Shown here piece after piece: positions 1-10,907 of a stretch of 64,000 bases of DNA. Within the stretch, counting starts at the first letter, position 1. The number at the start of each line of letters is the position of its first letter. The position numbers were made by a program, and so were the translations under genes. The notes under the pieces were generated by a model, which did not search any database, had not been told where the DNA came from, and worked only from the letters and a program-made list of their open reading frames with translations. The DNA is from Malus domestica (Eukaryota; Streptophyta; Magnoliopsida; Rosales; Rosaceae). The stretch covers positions 19,131,001-19,195,000 of the forward strand of contig NC_091668.1 in assembly GCF_042453785.1 (NCBI RefSeq), in the 5' to 3' direction.

Positions 1-381
1 ACAGAGGTTGACACACAGGGACTTTCCAATTATCCAGCAGTGGTACTGTTCCTTTACCCTTGTGGGTAATAATATGGTAGCTAGACCTTCAAAATTTATG
101 TGTCTAAACTTTGTTAGTGCTGTTTCTTTGCTATTCTTTTACCCTTCTTGGTCAGAGCGATATAGTGGGAGCTACAAGCTTCACGTGTCTCAACTTTGTC
201 AGAGAACTTTGGCAAAGTTATCTGTGGTACCCATGAGCTAATGTTGCGTGTGGGAAGTGAGTGATTGAACAGTAAGATTCATGTGCTTTCTACTTCACCA
301 GAAATCTTCGACATACTGCCCATAATTTCCGCAAAGCTGAGTGTGCGTGTGACAGGTGCTGACAAGGCTGGAAAAGTAGGT

Positions 382-575
382 GCCTCTTCGATTTCTGAGA
401 TCGGCCCTTGTGGTCTCTGAGCAGCTCAGCTTTTGAGAAAGCAAGCGCCTCTTCGATTTCTGAGATCGGCCTTCGTGGTCTTTGAGCAGCCCAACTTTTG
501 AGAAAGCAAACGTCTCATGGTCTCTGAGCAGCCCAGCTTTTGAGAAAGCAAACGCCTCTTCGATTTCTGAAGCTC
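382..575 (+). repeat. Roughly 65-bp tandem repeat in the leader
   Basis: The phrase 'gcctcttcgatttctgagat' begins at 382 and 447, and a closely similar copy starts near 554. Each is followed by a 'gtctctgagcagc...ttttgagaaagca' segment, and a shortened copy lies around 510-553. The repeats precede the coiled-coil ORF and are probably part of the element's leader or LTR. Confidence 0.7.
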
Positions 576-669
576 TGTCGAGTGCAGATTTTTATAGAGG
601 CTGGCATTAAGTTCCAAAGCACACTTGAATCTCCACCAGTAGAAGCTCCATTCTTGCACTTCTAAGATC

Positions 670-1383
670 TTGATTTGTCCGACCTCTTCTCTCTTCAACA
701 CCTTTGAAAATGTCTGCCCTTCCGACCGTCGTTTTGACTTGAACCTTGTTGAAGAGGCAGCCACGCCTTCTCCAGACAACATATGGCGCCCATCCTTCGT
801 CTCCCCTACTGGTCCTCTTACCGTTGGGGATTCCGTGATGAAGAATGATATGACCGCTGCGGTAGTGGCCAGGAACCTTCTCACTCCCAAAGATAACAGA
901 CTACTTTCCAAACGGTCTGATGAGTTGGCTGTTAAGGATTCTCTGGCTCTCAGTGTTCAGTGTGCAGGTTCTGTGTCTAACATGGCCCAACGCCTATTTG
1001 CTCGAACCCGCCAAGTTGAATCATTGGCGGCTGAAGTGATGAGTCTCAAACAGGAGATTAGAGGGCTCAGGCATGAGAATAAACAGTTGCACCGGCTCGC
1101 ACATGACTATGCTACAAACATGAAGAGGAAGCTTGACCAGATGAAGGAATCTGATGGTCAGGTTTTACTTGATCATCAGAGATTTGTGGGTTTGTTCCAA
1201 AGGCATTTATTGCCTTCGTCTTCTGGGGCTGTACCGCGTAATGAAGCTCCAAATGATCAACCTCTGCTGCCTCCTCCTTCTAGGGTTCTGTCCAGTAATG
1301 AGGCTCCAAATGATCCCCCTCCAGTGCCTGCTCTTTCTGGGGCTCTACCGACTGCTGAGACTTCTCCTAAGCAACCTTTGTGA
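670..1383 (+). CDS. Repeat-encoded coiled-coil protein, 237 aa
   Basis: An open frame of 237 codons runs from the ATG at 670 to a TGA at 1381-1383. The middle (about residues 85-175) is a predicted coiled coil: 'SLKQEIRGLRHENKQLHRL' shows heptad-spaced leucines. The tail holds two or three copies of a proline-rich unit built on 'NEAPNDPPP' and ends 'TAETSPKQPL'. No catalytic motif, zinc knuckle or membrane segment is visible. An alternative start at 710 opens only a short frame. I believe this is a high-copy repeat protein of Maleae, perhaps a gag-like remnant, but it is not assigned to a named family. It could be a decayed copy that is never expressed. Confidence 0.5.
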   Translation: MICPTSSLFNTFENVCPSDRRFDLNLVEEAATPSPDNIWRPSFVSPTGPLTVGDSVMKNDMTAAVVARNLLTPKDNRLLSKRSDELAVKDSLALSVQCAGSVSNMAQRLFARTRQVESLAAEVMSLKQEIRGLRHENKQLHRLAHDYATNMKRKLDQMKESDGQVLLDHQRFVGLFQRHLLPSSSGAVPRNEAPNDQPLLPPPSRVLSSNEAPNDPPPVPALSGALPTAETSPKQPL

Positions 1384-1579
1384 AGGCTCCCTCTTGTTTG
1401 TTTATTTTGACTCATGTATATGTACATATTTGTAACTTATCGGGGATATCAATAAATAGCTTTCCTTCATTTCAACGTATTGTGTTAAATACACCAAAGC
1501 CTTCTTCGCTAAGTTCTTTGAATTTTCTTTTGTTGAAGCTTATATGTTGAAGCTTTGTGAGTGGAGCATGTAGGTTGAG

Positions 1580-2110
1580 GTAGTATTCCCTTAATTTCCC
1601 GAGTGAGGAAAACTTTTCGGTTGGAGACTTGGAAAATCCAAGTCACTGAGTGGGATCGGCTATATGAATCTTTGAACGCCATTGTGCTCGGTCCTGTGTC
1701 ATGTCCTCCGTTAGATCCAAGTACTCTAAGTCTTTTCTTAGAGTCTCTTCCAAAGTTTTCCTAGGTCTTCCTCTACCCCTTCGACCTTGAACCTCTGTCC
1801 CATAGTCGCATCTTCTAATCGGAGCGTCAGTAGGCCTTCTTTGCACATGTCCAAACCACCGTAACCGATTTTCTCTCATCTTTCCTTCAATTTCGGCTAC
1901 TCCTACTTTACCCCGGATATCCTCATTCCTAATCTTATCCTTTTTTGTGTGCCCACACATCCAACGAAGCATCCTCATCTCCGCTACACCCATTTTGTGT
2001 ACGTGTTGATGCTTCACCGCCCAACATTCTGTGCCATACAGCATCGCCGGCCTTATTGCCGTCCTATAAAATTTTCCCTTGAGCTTCAATGGCATACGGC
2101 GGTCACACAA
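1580..2110 (-). mobile_element. RTE-type LINE, 3' fragment with end of reverse transcriptase ORF
   Basis: On the minus strand, 2110-1643 reads as an open frame of 155 aa. Its sequence is typical of the C-terminal end of plant RTE-clade LINE polyproteins: 'MLYGTECWAVKHQH', 'RMLRWMCGHTKKDKIRN', 'RENRLRWFGHVQRRP' and 'GRRGRGRPRKTLEE'. The polymerase core and endonuclease are absent, so this is a 5'-truncated insertion. The 3' tail continues to about 1580. It lies just beyond the last recognisable PDS5 exon and may mark where that gene was truncated. Confidence 0.85.
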
Positions 2111-2717
2111 TGGTGTATGCTGAATGCTTTGAAAATTGCTGTTGAAAGATATCTCAAAGGAAGCTTAACATCTACTAGTTATTGATTTTTCCAGGAAAGA
2201 AAAATTTCAAGATAATGCTAAGCCACATTTTGGGCTCTAGAAGCAGTCACAGTGTGTGTGATGCCTAATTGAACACTAGGACATATTTTCATTACTAAAA
2301 ATACCAAAATCAAGCCAAAAACAGGAAATGAGGGAAAAAAAAATCTTCCACGTGGTGAACCAATACTCAAAAAAATGAGGGAAGCAATTGCTTGTAACAT
2401 CAGCATAACAAGTCTATATATTCCACAAAGGCTTTGTAAGAACAAGTTTCCTTACCAAGATTTTTCACTTTTGGATTTTAGTAAGAATCCAGCCTCAAGC
2501 TGTGTGTTTTCGCATAAATGGACTTGCGTCTACTCTAAATTCATAATCGTGATTTACAAATTAAAATTTTCCAGACATCAGTTAAGCATGCATTTCCAAG
2601 AACATAAATTATCTCAAGAAGACACAGCATCCCGATAATGGACAATGCAATATGTATTCACATTTCAATAGGTATATAAAAGTCATCCTTATCAAGTGTG
2701 AGTTTCAAGTACTGTAC
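2111..2717. other. Spacer beyond the truncated PDS5 copy
   Basis: I see no exon here that matches the rest of a PDS5 protein, and no other gene. The stretch is AT-rich with short runs of A. The PDS5 homology stops at 2718 after a normal-looking splice donor, so this may be the remains of an intron. Confidence 0.5.
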
Positions 2718-5700
2718 CTTCTCGTTCTTTCGATTGGCCAAATAAGTTTGCATCTCATTTTGCAACCTATAAAACATTTGTACGTTGTAAAGAACAGATC
2801 ATTCACATTAACTGCAGCAAGAGTAAGTTAGTGATAATACCTTTGTTTCTGAAATAAAATAGAGTTCAAAGCCTTCGTATGAAGCAGGGTGAAAAGAGAG
2901 AACAAGTGGATCCAGTGCCTTGTAATTTCCTCAACTGAAAGAACAGCTGGAAATAGATCTTCTGCAAGAACAAGCTCCATATTTTGGGACCTAAAGTAAA
3001 ACAATAAGAAAAATGATAATAGTCAACTACCACCTTTTAATGCATTGGTTTATTTTAAAAAGATAGAGCATGTGAAAAAACAAACCTGAAATCCATACAA
3101 TCTTTATCAAAGCATAGCATCAATATTTAACATGGAATCTGTTCAAAGTGGTCACTTATCGTCATGTTGCCTTCAAAGCATTTGTTACAATAATCTCGAT
3201 ATGCTTCCATCAACTTCTGCAGAGCTTTCTTTCTAATAGGTCTCTGCAAATAAAACAAGCAATTATAAATACAAGACAGCATGTGTAACTTAGCAAACTG
3301 AAACTTTTTGCTGTAGAAATACCTTCTTGTCCAGAAGTCTTTCAGTGGTCTGAGATATTATTGTGGGAGGAAAGCATATCATATTAGACATGGCAAGATC
3401 ACAGGCAACAACTACTGCTTGTGTTCTCACTCTATCATCAAAATCTAGAAGTCGACTTTCAAGGGCAGCTGTTTAAGGCAACAAATGAGTATATGTAAGA
3501 TCCCGAGAATTATATAATCAGAAGTCATATAGGAAACAGAAAATGTTCCATAACTTACGGAGAACTTCTTGTGATTCTGCCCCAGAGGGATTGGTCATGA
3601 TACCTTTGTGCACTATGGTGATCAGGCAGTGTGAAAAGTTTTCCAATCAAATTAACAGCTTTTAGTTGCACATCAACCTGATCAGTCTATAGAAAAATAA
3701 TCGGAGTCAGGTGATATTTATTGATTGCTTTTAAAGCACAAGTCAGGACCATAAGAGAACTATGAAGGAAGAGAAAAAAAAAAGATCCTATGCCAAGAGA
3801 TGAAATGATTAAATCAAAACAAAATGAACTAAGACATGAAGACATACCAATAACTCTTGAGTCAAATTTGGAATGACAGCAAGAAGCATCTGAGGAGCAC
3901 ACCCAAAAAATTTAAAAATGATATAATGGTAAAATTCTCTGAGCTCACTCCCATCAGCATCTCCATCCAAAATACAAGATGTCAGAACCCCACAAACAAA
4001 GGACTCAAGTTTGTCTGCGCACGTTTGAATCACAGAAACTGAAAGCTGGGAAGAAGCACAGTCTGCATTCTGTAAAACATAATATAAGAAACAGAATAAT
4101 ATTTAATAATTAATTGAGCTAAATATTGATATCGAGCATGAGCAGATAAGAAGCACTAAATCTTTACACTTTATTTGTTTAATCAAAAGATGTGTCGTAA
4201 AACTAATTAAAAATGTAAAACAGTTTACATGAAAATGGGCATTTTCAACGCAATTTCCTTTTGTTTGGCTGTGACTGCAAAATGCCCGTTTCATCCCAAA
4301 TTCCTTATTAAAACACACATTGTCCAAAATGTAACAAGAGGCATTCCAAACAGTATACAAAAATCTCACATTCACTAATAGTCAATATTCCTTTTTTCCT
4401 GTCAGGTTGGAGACCCAGATTAGAAATTAACCCATGATCTCACAAGCAACTAGTACATGAAGAAACAGATTCAATAAGATCCCAGTTTTTCTACTATAAT
4501 ACCAGAACATACTGCATAGGACATTTTCCCTATGACCAACAACCAAATTATGATAAGTGGAATGCAACATTTTAACTATCATGCCACCACAATCCCACTT
4601 ACTATATATCAGTGAAAATAAATAAACATGCATTGGAAAAAGCTCATATCGTAACAAACATTGCTTTGGCAACCGTTCTACTTAACAATAGTGAACATTG
4701 TTTTGATACCAAAAACATGTAGGACTAGTATATCATGTAAATAAATGTTTCTATAAACCATTGTAAGTATACATTATCAAACACTTGCCTTTAACTCCTT
4801 CACAAGATTTTGTAGAACCACATTCAAAAGTGGCTGAGAAGCTTCCTCGTTTAGTATATGAACCATTATAGACAAAATATCATTTATCAAACTCTGCTGA
4901 TGGTGTTGCCTACAGGGAAAAAATGCAAGGGATTATAATTGATGTCATCATAGTTAAGCCACCAAGCTTACATACATTAAAACATAACAAATTGCACTTA
5001 ACCGATTCAGAGACACTCTAATCTCAGATTCTTATAACTTGGTAAAACATAAAAGTAGAGCATGATCTAGTCATCTAAGTTACAGGCAGTTATTACTTTT
5101 CTTTATTCCATGAAAGTGAAAATCTAATCATAGAATGTAATAAGCACTGATTCCTCCAGAATTATCCATTACGAAGAACCCAAACATACAAGAGTAGCAT
5201 GGAAAGTCAAGACTAGGAATTACCTCACAACAGAGAAGAATATATTAAACATTTCGAGAACTAGATCATTGCAGTTAATATCCAACATGATCACACAACA
5301 TTTACATCGTGCAACAGTCTCTACTATTTTAGCCCTCCTCGAGAAGAGCGGGCTTTCCATGTCAGCTAGCTCCACGAACATGCTGATAATGAGTTCAAAA
5401 GAAGAGTGTAAGCATCTCAAATCGGACATGGGCAAATGCACACATACCCTTACATATTTGTCGGCGACAGGAGGTTCGGGTGCCATAGCCCGAAACATTT
5501 CAGTGACACAAATGGCCACTAGAAGCCTGACATCCTTATGCTGAAGCAAGCTATGCACAATAGCTTCTCTCAGGGCTCCAACTTCCTAGAAGCTTCAGCC
5601 GAAGAAGCCTGTTCTAACTGTGACAGTGCACTCGCAGCTTGCTGTGAAACGAAGCATACAAATTACAAAACAAGCAAAACCCCAACGATCAACTCAAATC

Positions 5701-5911
5701 GCTAGGCCGACGAAATGAACAAATTCAAATACAAAACTCCACATTAAACAAAAACCCGCAATTCCAATTCAAACATGGAATTATATAAGCTATTCAAACA
5801 AGAAAAATTGCTTACTTGGAGCGATTTGACGATGGAGTCCTTGTTTGGGCGGGTTTGGCGGCGGAGGTGGGTGCCGATTTCGGAGACGAGCTACAGCGCG
5901 GACTCAACCAT
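2718..5911 (-). pseudogene. PDS5: PDS5 cohesin-cofactor pseudogene, N-terminal part only
   Basis: PDS5 is a HEAT-repeat protein that binds the cohesin ring on chromatin. Readable exons on the minus strand are 5911-5816, 5641-5448, about 5394-5224, 4909-4789, 4069-3848, about 3683-3560, 3468-3323, 3243-3086, 2990-2841 and 2766-2718. They give family-typical text such as 'VARCKCCVIMLDINCNDLVL', 'CAPQMLLAVIPNLTQELL', '[19 protein letters not shown]' and '[19 protein letters not shown]'. Only roughly the first quarter to half of the family length is present. Defects: TAG at codon 7 (5893-5891); a frameshift at about 5571-5578 in exon 2 that brings TGA into frame (5572-5570); a retained intron stub at 5447-5400 where exon 3 should begin; a deletion with frameshift near 3600 that joins two distant parts; and an in-frame TAA at 3129-3127. 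The exon ending at 4789 uses a GC donor (GCAAGT). Introns are kept, so this arose by DNA duplication, not retroposition. Confidence 0.9.
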
Positions 5912-6083
5912 TGGGCCAGTGAATCGGAGAGAAACCCTAACTCAGAGACGGGTATTTTGGCGGTGGTGCAGCGGACGGACATTCGATCAGAGGCGGAAAC
6001 CGCGATCGCAGGTCTCGGGGAGGACGAGGGCTTGACGAGTGTGACGAGTAAGTGAGTGGACTTCCAGACATTTGAGTGGAGGG

Positions 6084-6169
6084 GGCTTTAATTGCTGAGA
6101 GGCTCCCGCCTTTGGTGCGCGTTGATGGCTTTAATTGCTGAGAGGCTCCCGCCTTTGGTGCGCGTTGAT
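6084..6169. repeat. Exact 43-bp tandem duplication
   Basis: The unit beginning 'ggctttaattgctgagaggc' and ending 'gtgcgcgttgat' occupies 6084-6126 and is repeated without change at 6127-6169. It lies directly upstream of the PDS5 pseudogene's first exon, where its promoter would have been. The perfect identity points to a recent event. Confidence 0.95.
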
Positions 6170-6609
6170 CAAACGCGCCTGTTGTGGGAGTGGTAAGGAA
6201 AGTGGAGGTTTGTTGAGTGGGGATATTTTACCCGCCCAAAAACAAATGGTGGCCTTTTGGATTCTAAACCTACCCATGTTTGGGGCTATATGGGGTTATG
6301 TGTACCCACCTTTGTCGTCTTTTTCATTTTGCCACAAGTTGTCATTCAGTCTGATTTGATATTCTTCTTCACTTGAGATTTTAAATTTAAATTTAGTGAC
6401 AATTTCTAGCATACGCAATCAATCTCTTGTTAATCATTACTGATAGCTTGATAAGTCATATAAAAAATTAGGATATTTTGTATAAGTACACCTGAATTAG
6501 TAAGTGTGTGCGCAATTTCCATCCAAACTTTTTATTTTAGCAATATACCACCCAAACTTTAAATTTGGTGCAAATCTACAACCTGCATCCAAGTTTTTGT
6601 TAAATAATT
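6170..6609. other. Spacer, no gene seen
   Basis: This is AT-rich sequence between the old PDS5 promoter and the foldback element. The short open frames have no recognisable product. The segment 6518-6600 ('atttccatccaaactttttat...') looks like part of a dispersed repeat; a related inverted phrase lies near 8550-8620 ('accaaatataaagtttggatgg'). Confidence 0.4.
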
Positions 6610-7963
6610 GGGTAAAGTATAAAAAACTACCTCAATTATTGGTGTCACGACATTTTCATACCTCATCTTTTAAAATTGACAATGTCATACCTCATCTTAC
6701 GAAATTGTGCTAATGTCAGACCTCCGTCAGTTTTTCTGTTACTTTTTCTATTAAATGCTGACGTGGCCAGAACATGACCCATTTTTATTAAAAAAATAAT
6801 TAAATATTACAAAATATTAATTAAATATTAAAAAATTAAAACAAAAAAACAAAAAACCAAAAACCAAAAAAAAACATCAACATGTGTCCTCTTCTCTGAG
6901 TTCTCCCTCACCCAACCCTCTTTCTCTCTCTTTCTCTCGCCTTTCTCTTCTCTCTCCCTGCAACTTGCATCCCTAAAATCCCAAAACCCATAAACGATTC
7001 CCACCCGAGTCATCACCGCCGACAAGCTCTCAATCCTCTGAGCCAACGATTGCCGACTAACCCTAGACCCTTCCCCGCCACTCCCACTGGCATCAAAGCT
7101 CTCTTTCTAACACCACAGGTGCTTCTAGTTCCCCCACTTCAAATACCACAACAAGTTGAAATTGTGCAGAGGCTTCGCCCTCTCAGAACCCATCGCCATG
7201 GACTTCACCTCCACTCTCTTCTCCTCATCTGACCCGCCTATATACACCATTTATCAGAAACTTAGACCAAAGAGAGCCACTCTCAGATCACAACTCTCTC
7301 TGTTTTCTTGCGCCTCCTATGATTTTCTCGGAAAATCTCGGAATTTTTTGGGAAAACCGGAGAGTTTTTCTATTGGGTTGTTATTCTTGTTGTTATTGTT
7401 TTGTTTTTCTTTCGCAAATCACCAGAGGGGCAAACTTCGAGGGCAAATAGGAGAAGGGAATGTTGTTGTGGAGGTTGTGGCTAGAGTTAGGGTTTAGGGG
7501 CGATTGGGGGTCGTGGCTGTCATCGATGGAGTCAACGACAGAGGTAGGGTTGTCGTCAGTGGGATTGAAGAGGAAGGTTGGGGGGGACGGGTGGGAAGGA
7601 TTTTTGGGTTTCGGGATTTTAGGGATGCAGGTTGTAGGGAGAGAGAAGAGAGAGAGACGAGAGAGAGAGGGTTGGGTGGGAGTGAACTCAAAGAAGGGGA
7701 TATGGGTTTTTGGGGAGGGGGACACGCGTTGATGGGTTTTTTTTTTGTTTTTTTTTAATTCGTAATATTTAATTAATTTTTTAATAAAAAAAAGGTCCCG
7801 TATCTGGCCACGTCAACATTTAACAGAAAAGTAATAGAAAAACTGATAGAGGTCTGACATTGGTACAAATTCGTAAGATGAGGTATGACATTGTCAATTT
7901 TAAAAGATAAGGTATGAAAGTGTCGTGACACCAATAGTTGAGGTAGTTTTTTGTACTTTACCC
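6610..7963. mobile_element. Long-TIR (foldback) Mutator-like non-autonomous element
   Basis: The termini are inverted: GGGTAAAGTA at 6610 and TACTTTACCC ending at 7963. The arms stay complementary for about 400 bp (roughly 6610-7010 against 7570-7963), including 'ctgacgtggcc' and a pyrimidine-rich block. The flanks TAAATAATT (6601-6609) and TGAATAATT (7964-7972) form a 9-bp target duplication with one mismatch, the length typical of Mutator-like elements. There is no transposase. The unpaired centre (about 7030-7560) is richer in GC and gene-like, so a captured gene fragment (Pack-MULE) is possible, but I recognise no product. Confidence 0.85.
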
Positions 7964-8063
7964 TGAATAATTTTAAGAGAGTCCACAGTTCTTTTTTATA
8001 AAATTCCTATATTCTCTTTGTATTAGAAAATTTATTAAAAAAAAAAAACTAAAATGATCATGA

Positions 8064-8316
8064 AGTGCTAGCAACATTTGCATTAACTTTTGCATTTGGA
8101 CATTTTCACTCCTTCAAATGACACTTGCCTATAGCTGCCATTATTTCGGTGGAGAACGAGAGAGTGGGAGAGGACTGGGGAGGGACTGGGTTGGGCAGGG
8201 ATGGTTATGGTTATGGTTAGGTTGGGTATTGTTTTATGTGTGAATAAAATGATACGTGTAGTTTTAAGGAGTGAAAACGTCTAAGTGCGAATGTTAGTTT
8301 AAATGCTGCTAGCACT
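8064..8316. mobile_element. MITE with AGTGCTAGCA ends
   Basis: The left end 'agtgctagcaacatttg' and the reverse complement of the right end 'agtgctagcagcattt' match. The arms continue with 'ttttcactcctt' on both sides. The centre is G-rich and about 100 bp long. No target duplication is clear. There is no coding capacity. Confidence 0.75.
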
Positions 8317-9001
8317 CCCCTTTCAAAACTCCCCATAGGTAATTTCATGGTGGTAAACAAATTGTGTAGGAAGAGTGCAAGGGTTGGGAGTTGGTGCGGG
8401 GATTTAATTTCATAATTTGTTATTGAATTTTTTCAGCTTTTTAATTCGCTTTTCTTCTAACAAATATAAATCAAATTTACTAAATTGTCCTCATATTAGC
8501 TCATGTGCTTGGTATCATGACAAGTTAACGACAAAATGGATATTAACTGACCTGGGTGGTAGATTCCCACCAAATATAAAGTTTGGATGGTATATTGCCG
8601 AAATAAAAAGTCTAGCTGATAATTGCGCGCACAACTACAAAACAATTTGAGTTTAACTTGCAAATTTTTTTAACATGACGAACAAAATGCACTACTAGAT
8701 GTAGACCTGATTTCAACAGCTTGATTGATCCATTATTTTCCAAATTAATTGATTTAGTTAGATTGTTTTTTTTTATTATTATTATAAGAGAACATTGCGA
8801 ATGTAGTTGGTTTCATGTTTTTGTCTTCTCATATATATATTTAGATTTTAATAAATTTTGAACAATATATTAATATCATAACCAATTTTTTCAACTAGGT
8901 TTAGTTTGGAAAAAAAACATTTAGTTTTTTAGTTTACAATTACTTCTATTATAAACCTATTAACCAATTAAAATGGTCAAAACCCAGGCCAATAAAACGA
9001 A
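8317..9001. other. AT-rich spacer, no gene seen
   Basis: This stretch between two MITEs holds only short open frames with no recognisable product. There are poly-A and poly-T runs around 8760 and 8905. Confidence 0.5.
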
Positions 9002-9169
9002 GGGCATTCTATCCAAACATCTCTTTTTATTTCTAACATATTCTTTTTTACTTCTAACACATCTTTTAATAATTTTTGTGATTTAATATTCTTCAATTCA
9101 TTTAATTCGACAGTAGAAAATTATAAAAATGTATGAGAAGTAAAAAGAAGGGTGTGAATATCATATTCT
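9002..9169. mobile_element. hAT-type MITE, family B copy 1
   Basis: The near-palindromic element starts 'gggcattctatcc' and ends 'gggtgtgaatatcatattct'. Flanks AAAACGAA (8994-9001) and AAAATGAA (9170-9177) give an 8-bp target duplication with one mismatch. It shares the internal phrase 'atattcttcaatt' and the 'acttcta/c...aca' arms with copies at 54518-54666 and 55586-55735. It lies about 450 bp upstream of the eS27 start codon. Confidence 0.8.
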
Positions 9170-9619
9170 AAAATGAAAAATGAAAAGAGAAAAGGAAATA
9201 AATAAATAAAAATAAGGGAACTTTAATGAAAAGGGTTTAGATCAAGACTATTTTAATCAAAAACCACCCTATAGTTTTCTTTAATCAAAAGCACCTCAAA
9301 ATTAATCATAAGGACAAGGGCCCCAAATTTCACACGGGCTGGATTACAGAGCCCAAAATGAACAAAGTTAAGTTTCCAAAATCACCCCAACAGAAGCCAG
9401 CCCTTGGTGAATTGAATGAAGGATTGTTTGGTGCATATCTTCTAGTATTCAGAGGTTGCCTTGTCATGGTTTCCTCTGCAACCAGTTCCACCAAAGGTGT
9501 CAACCAAAATACCAAATCAAAATTGCTCTCTCACCCGCCATTGTTGCAAGCTCGGTCTCTCCCTAGAGTCTTCCATTCGCGGTCGCCGCTATTTTCTACG
9601 ATCTTCGATTTCAATCAAG
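9170..9619 (+). promoter_or_regulatory. Upstream region and 5' UTR of the eS27 gene
   Basis: This is the gap between the family B MITE and the eS27 start codon. The last about 120 bp are CT-rich, as in a plant ribosomal-protein leader. No TATA box can be fixed with confidence. Confidence 0.4.
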
Positions 9620-10120
9620 ATGGTGCTTCAGAACGATATCGATTTGCTCCATCCATCAGCTGAGCTTGAGAAGAGGAAGCACAAGATCAAGAGGCTTGTA
9701 CAGACCCCCAACTCTTTCTTTATGGTATGGATATTAATCGATGGATGCTTACGCTTTTGGGTTTTGTATTTAGGTTGTTTAGTTTTGAATGTTTAAGTGG
9801 GATGATACTAGTTTTGAATGTTTTGAACTTGAATAGGATGTCAAGTGCCAGGGGTGTTTCAACATGTGAATTTTTATCCTTTTTTTGCTGTTTTCGTTTA
9901 AGTACTTATTAAATTATGTGCTAAATTAGAAAATAAGAGTACTTATTTGTTGTTTAAAAGTGAATGTAATCGAATATATTTGTGCAGAACCACTGTGTTC
10001 AGTCACTCGCAAACAGTTGTGGTGTGTGGGAACTGCCAGACTGTGCTGTGCCAGCCTACTGGTGGTCGTGCCAGACTCACCGAGACCGAGGGTTCCTCTT
10101 TCAGGAGGAATGGGGACTGA
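9620..10120 (+). CDS. RPS27: Small ribosomal subunit protein eS27
   Basis: Three exons, 9620-9724, 9837-9865 and 9988-10120, encode 88 aa in one uninterrupted frame; all junctions are GT-AG. eS27 is a zinc-binding protein of the cytosolic 40S subunit. The start '[20 protein letters not shown]' and the four zinc ligands, C39/C42 (CQGC) and C58/C61 (CGNC), are as in the family. The C-terminus differs from what I recall as usual (TEGCSFRRKGD): here it reads '[13 protein letters not shown]'. A 6-bp duplication (ACCGAG) adds two residues, and Cys and Lys are replaced. The altered Cys is not one of the four zinc ligands. The splice phases fix the reading without guesswork. It could be a diverging paralogue. 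Confidence 0.93.
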
Positions 10121-10907
10121 TTGTCCTGCCAATACCATTTTTGACTCATGTTAGTTTATGTGAAAGCAGGCATTTTGAAGGTTCATCTCGTGGAAGAAAA
10201 GAAATGGGTGCTGCTGTTGTTATTGTCCGGTTATCTAGGTTTGGGTTTCGATATTTAATTTTGTTAGGATCGCTCTGGACTTAGTATGACAATGCTGCAT
10301 TTTGATTCTGTTTTAGTTGAGTTTGCTATTTGATTGTATGAGATGTCAATTACATCTTGAGATTATATATTAAAAAAACAAAAAAAAAATACCAGATTAA
10401 AATATGTCTAACGTTTGAGCAAAATGTTGTATGACCTTCATCTTAATCATATGAGCTAATTACATAACAACCCCCGAGGTTTGAACCCGCTGTCAAAAAA
10501 TACAAACAATGTTTCATATTTTTTTTATTAGATGTGATTGCAAGTGAGGTTTGAGCTACTTGTTCAGTAGCAAAAGCAAAAAAAGCAGAAGAGAAGGTAA
10601 TGATTAATCATATGTTAAGTAGCAAAAGTTAGAAGATTAGAAGAAAAGGCAATTGTAAATTATATTAAATTCAAAGAGTGCAGGGCATCAAATACCAAAG
10701 AGTCAAGATTCCGATATAAAGACTCAGCGGTGCTTATTAGCTATGTTAATGGAATGTTGTGTTTCAACTTGTAAGATGAGAAAATTTGTAGTATGTACTT
10801 TGATCTATCTTCATGGTCACAATCTTATATATGCCATAGCCTATATTATATATTGGGATTGATGATATCATCCATAGTATTGTAATTAAATTAGTGGTAG
10901 TGCATAG
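10121..10907. other. eS27 3' flank and AT-rich spacer
   Basis: This includes the probable 3' UTR of eS27. Beyond about 10370 the sequence has A-runs and no open frame worth calling. The phrase 'taattacataacaacccccgaggtttgaacc' (10449-10480) resembles the ends of the foldback elements but has no visible partner. Confidence 0.4.

Larger units (their letters stand above)
1..1575 (+). mobile_element. Dispersed non-autonomous element carrying a coiled-coil ORF
   Basis: This block reads as one transcribed repeat: a leader with short internal repeats, one long ORF (670-1383) and an AT-rich 3' part with an AATAAA-like signal near 1450. I recall very similar copies throughout apple genomes, which is why it is called a mobile element. 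No terminal repeat pair is visible, and the left end lies outside the window. The right end meets the 3' tail of a LINE lying on the other strand. The class (LTR derivative or otherwise) cannot be settled from here. Confidence 0.45.

Noticed and set aside
7393-7758. Overlapping Pro/Ser- and Gly/Glu-rich open frames on both strands
   Set aside because: They arise from the purine/pyrimidine-biased arm of the foldback element and match no protein family.
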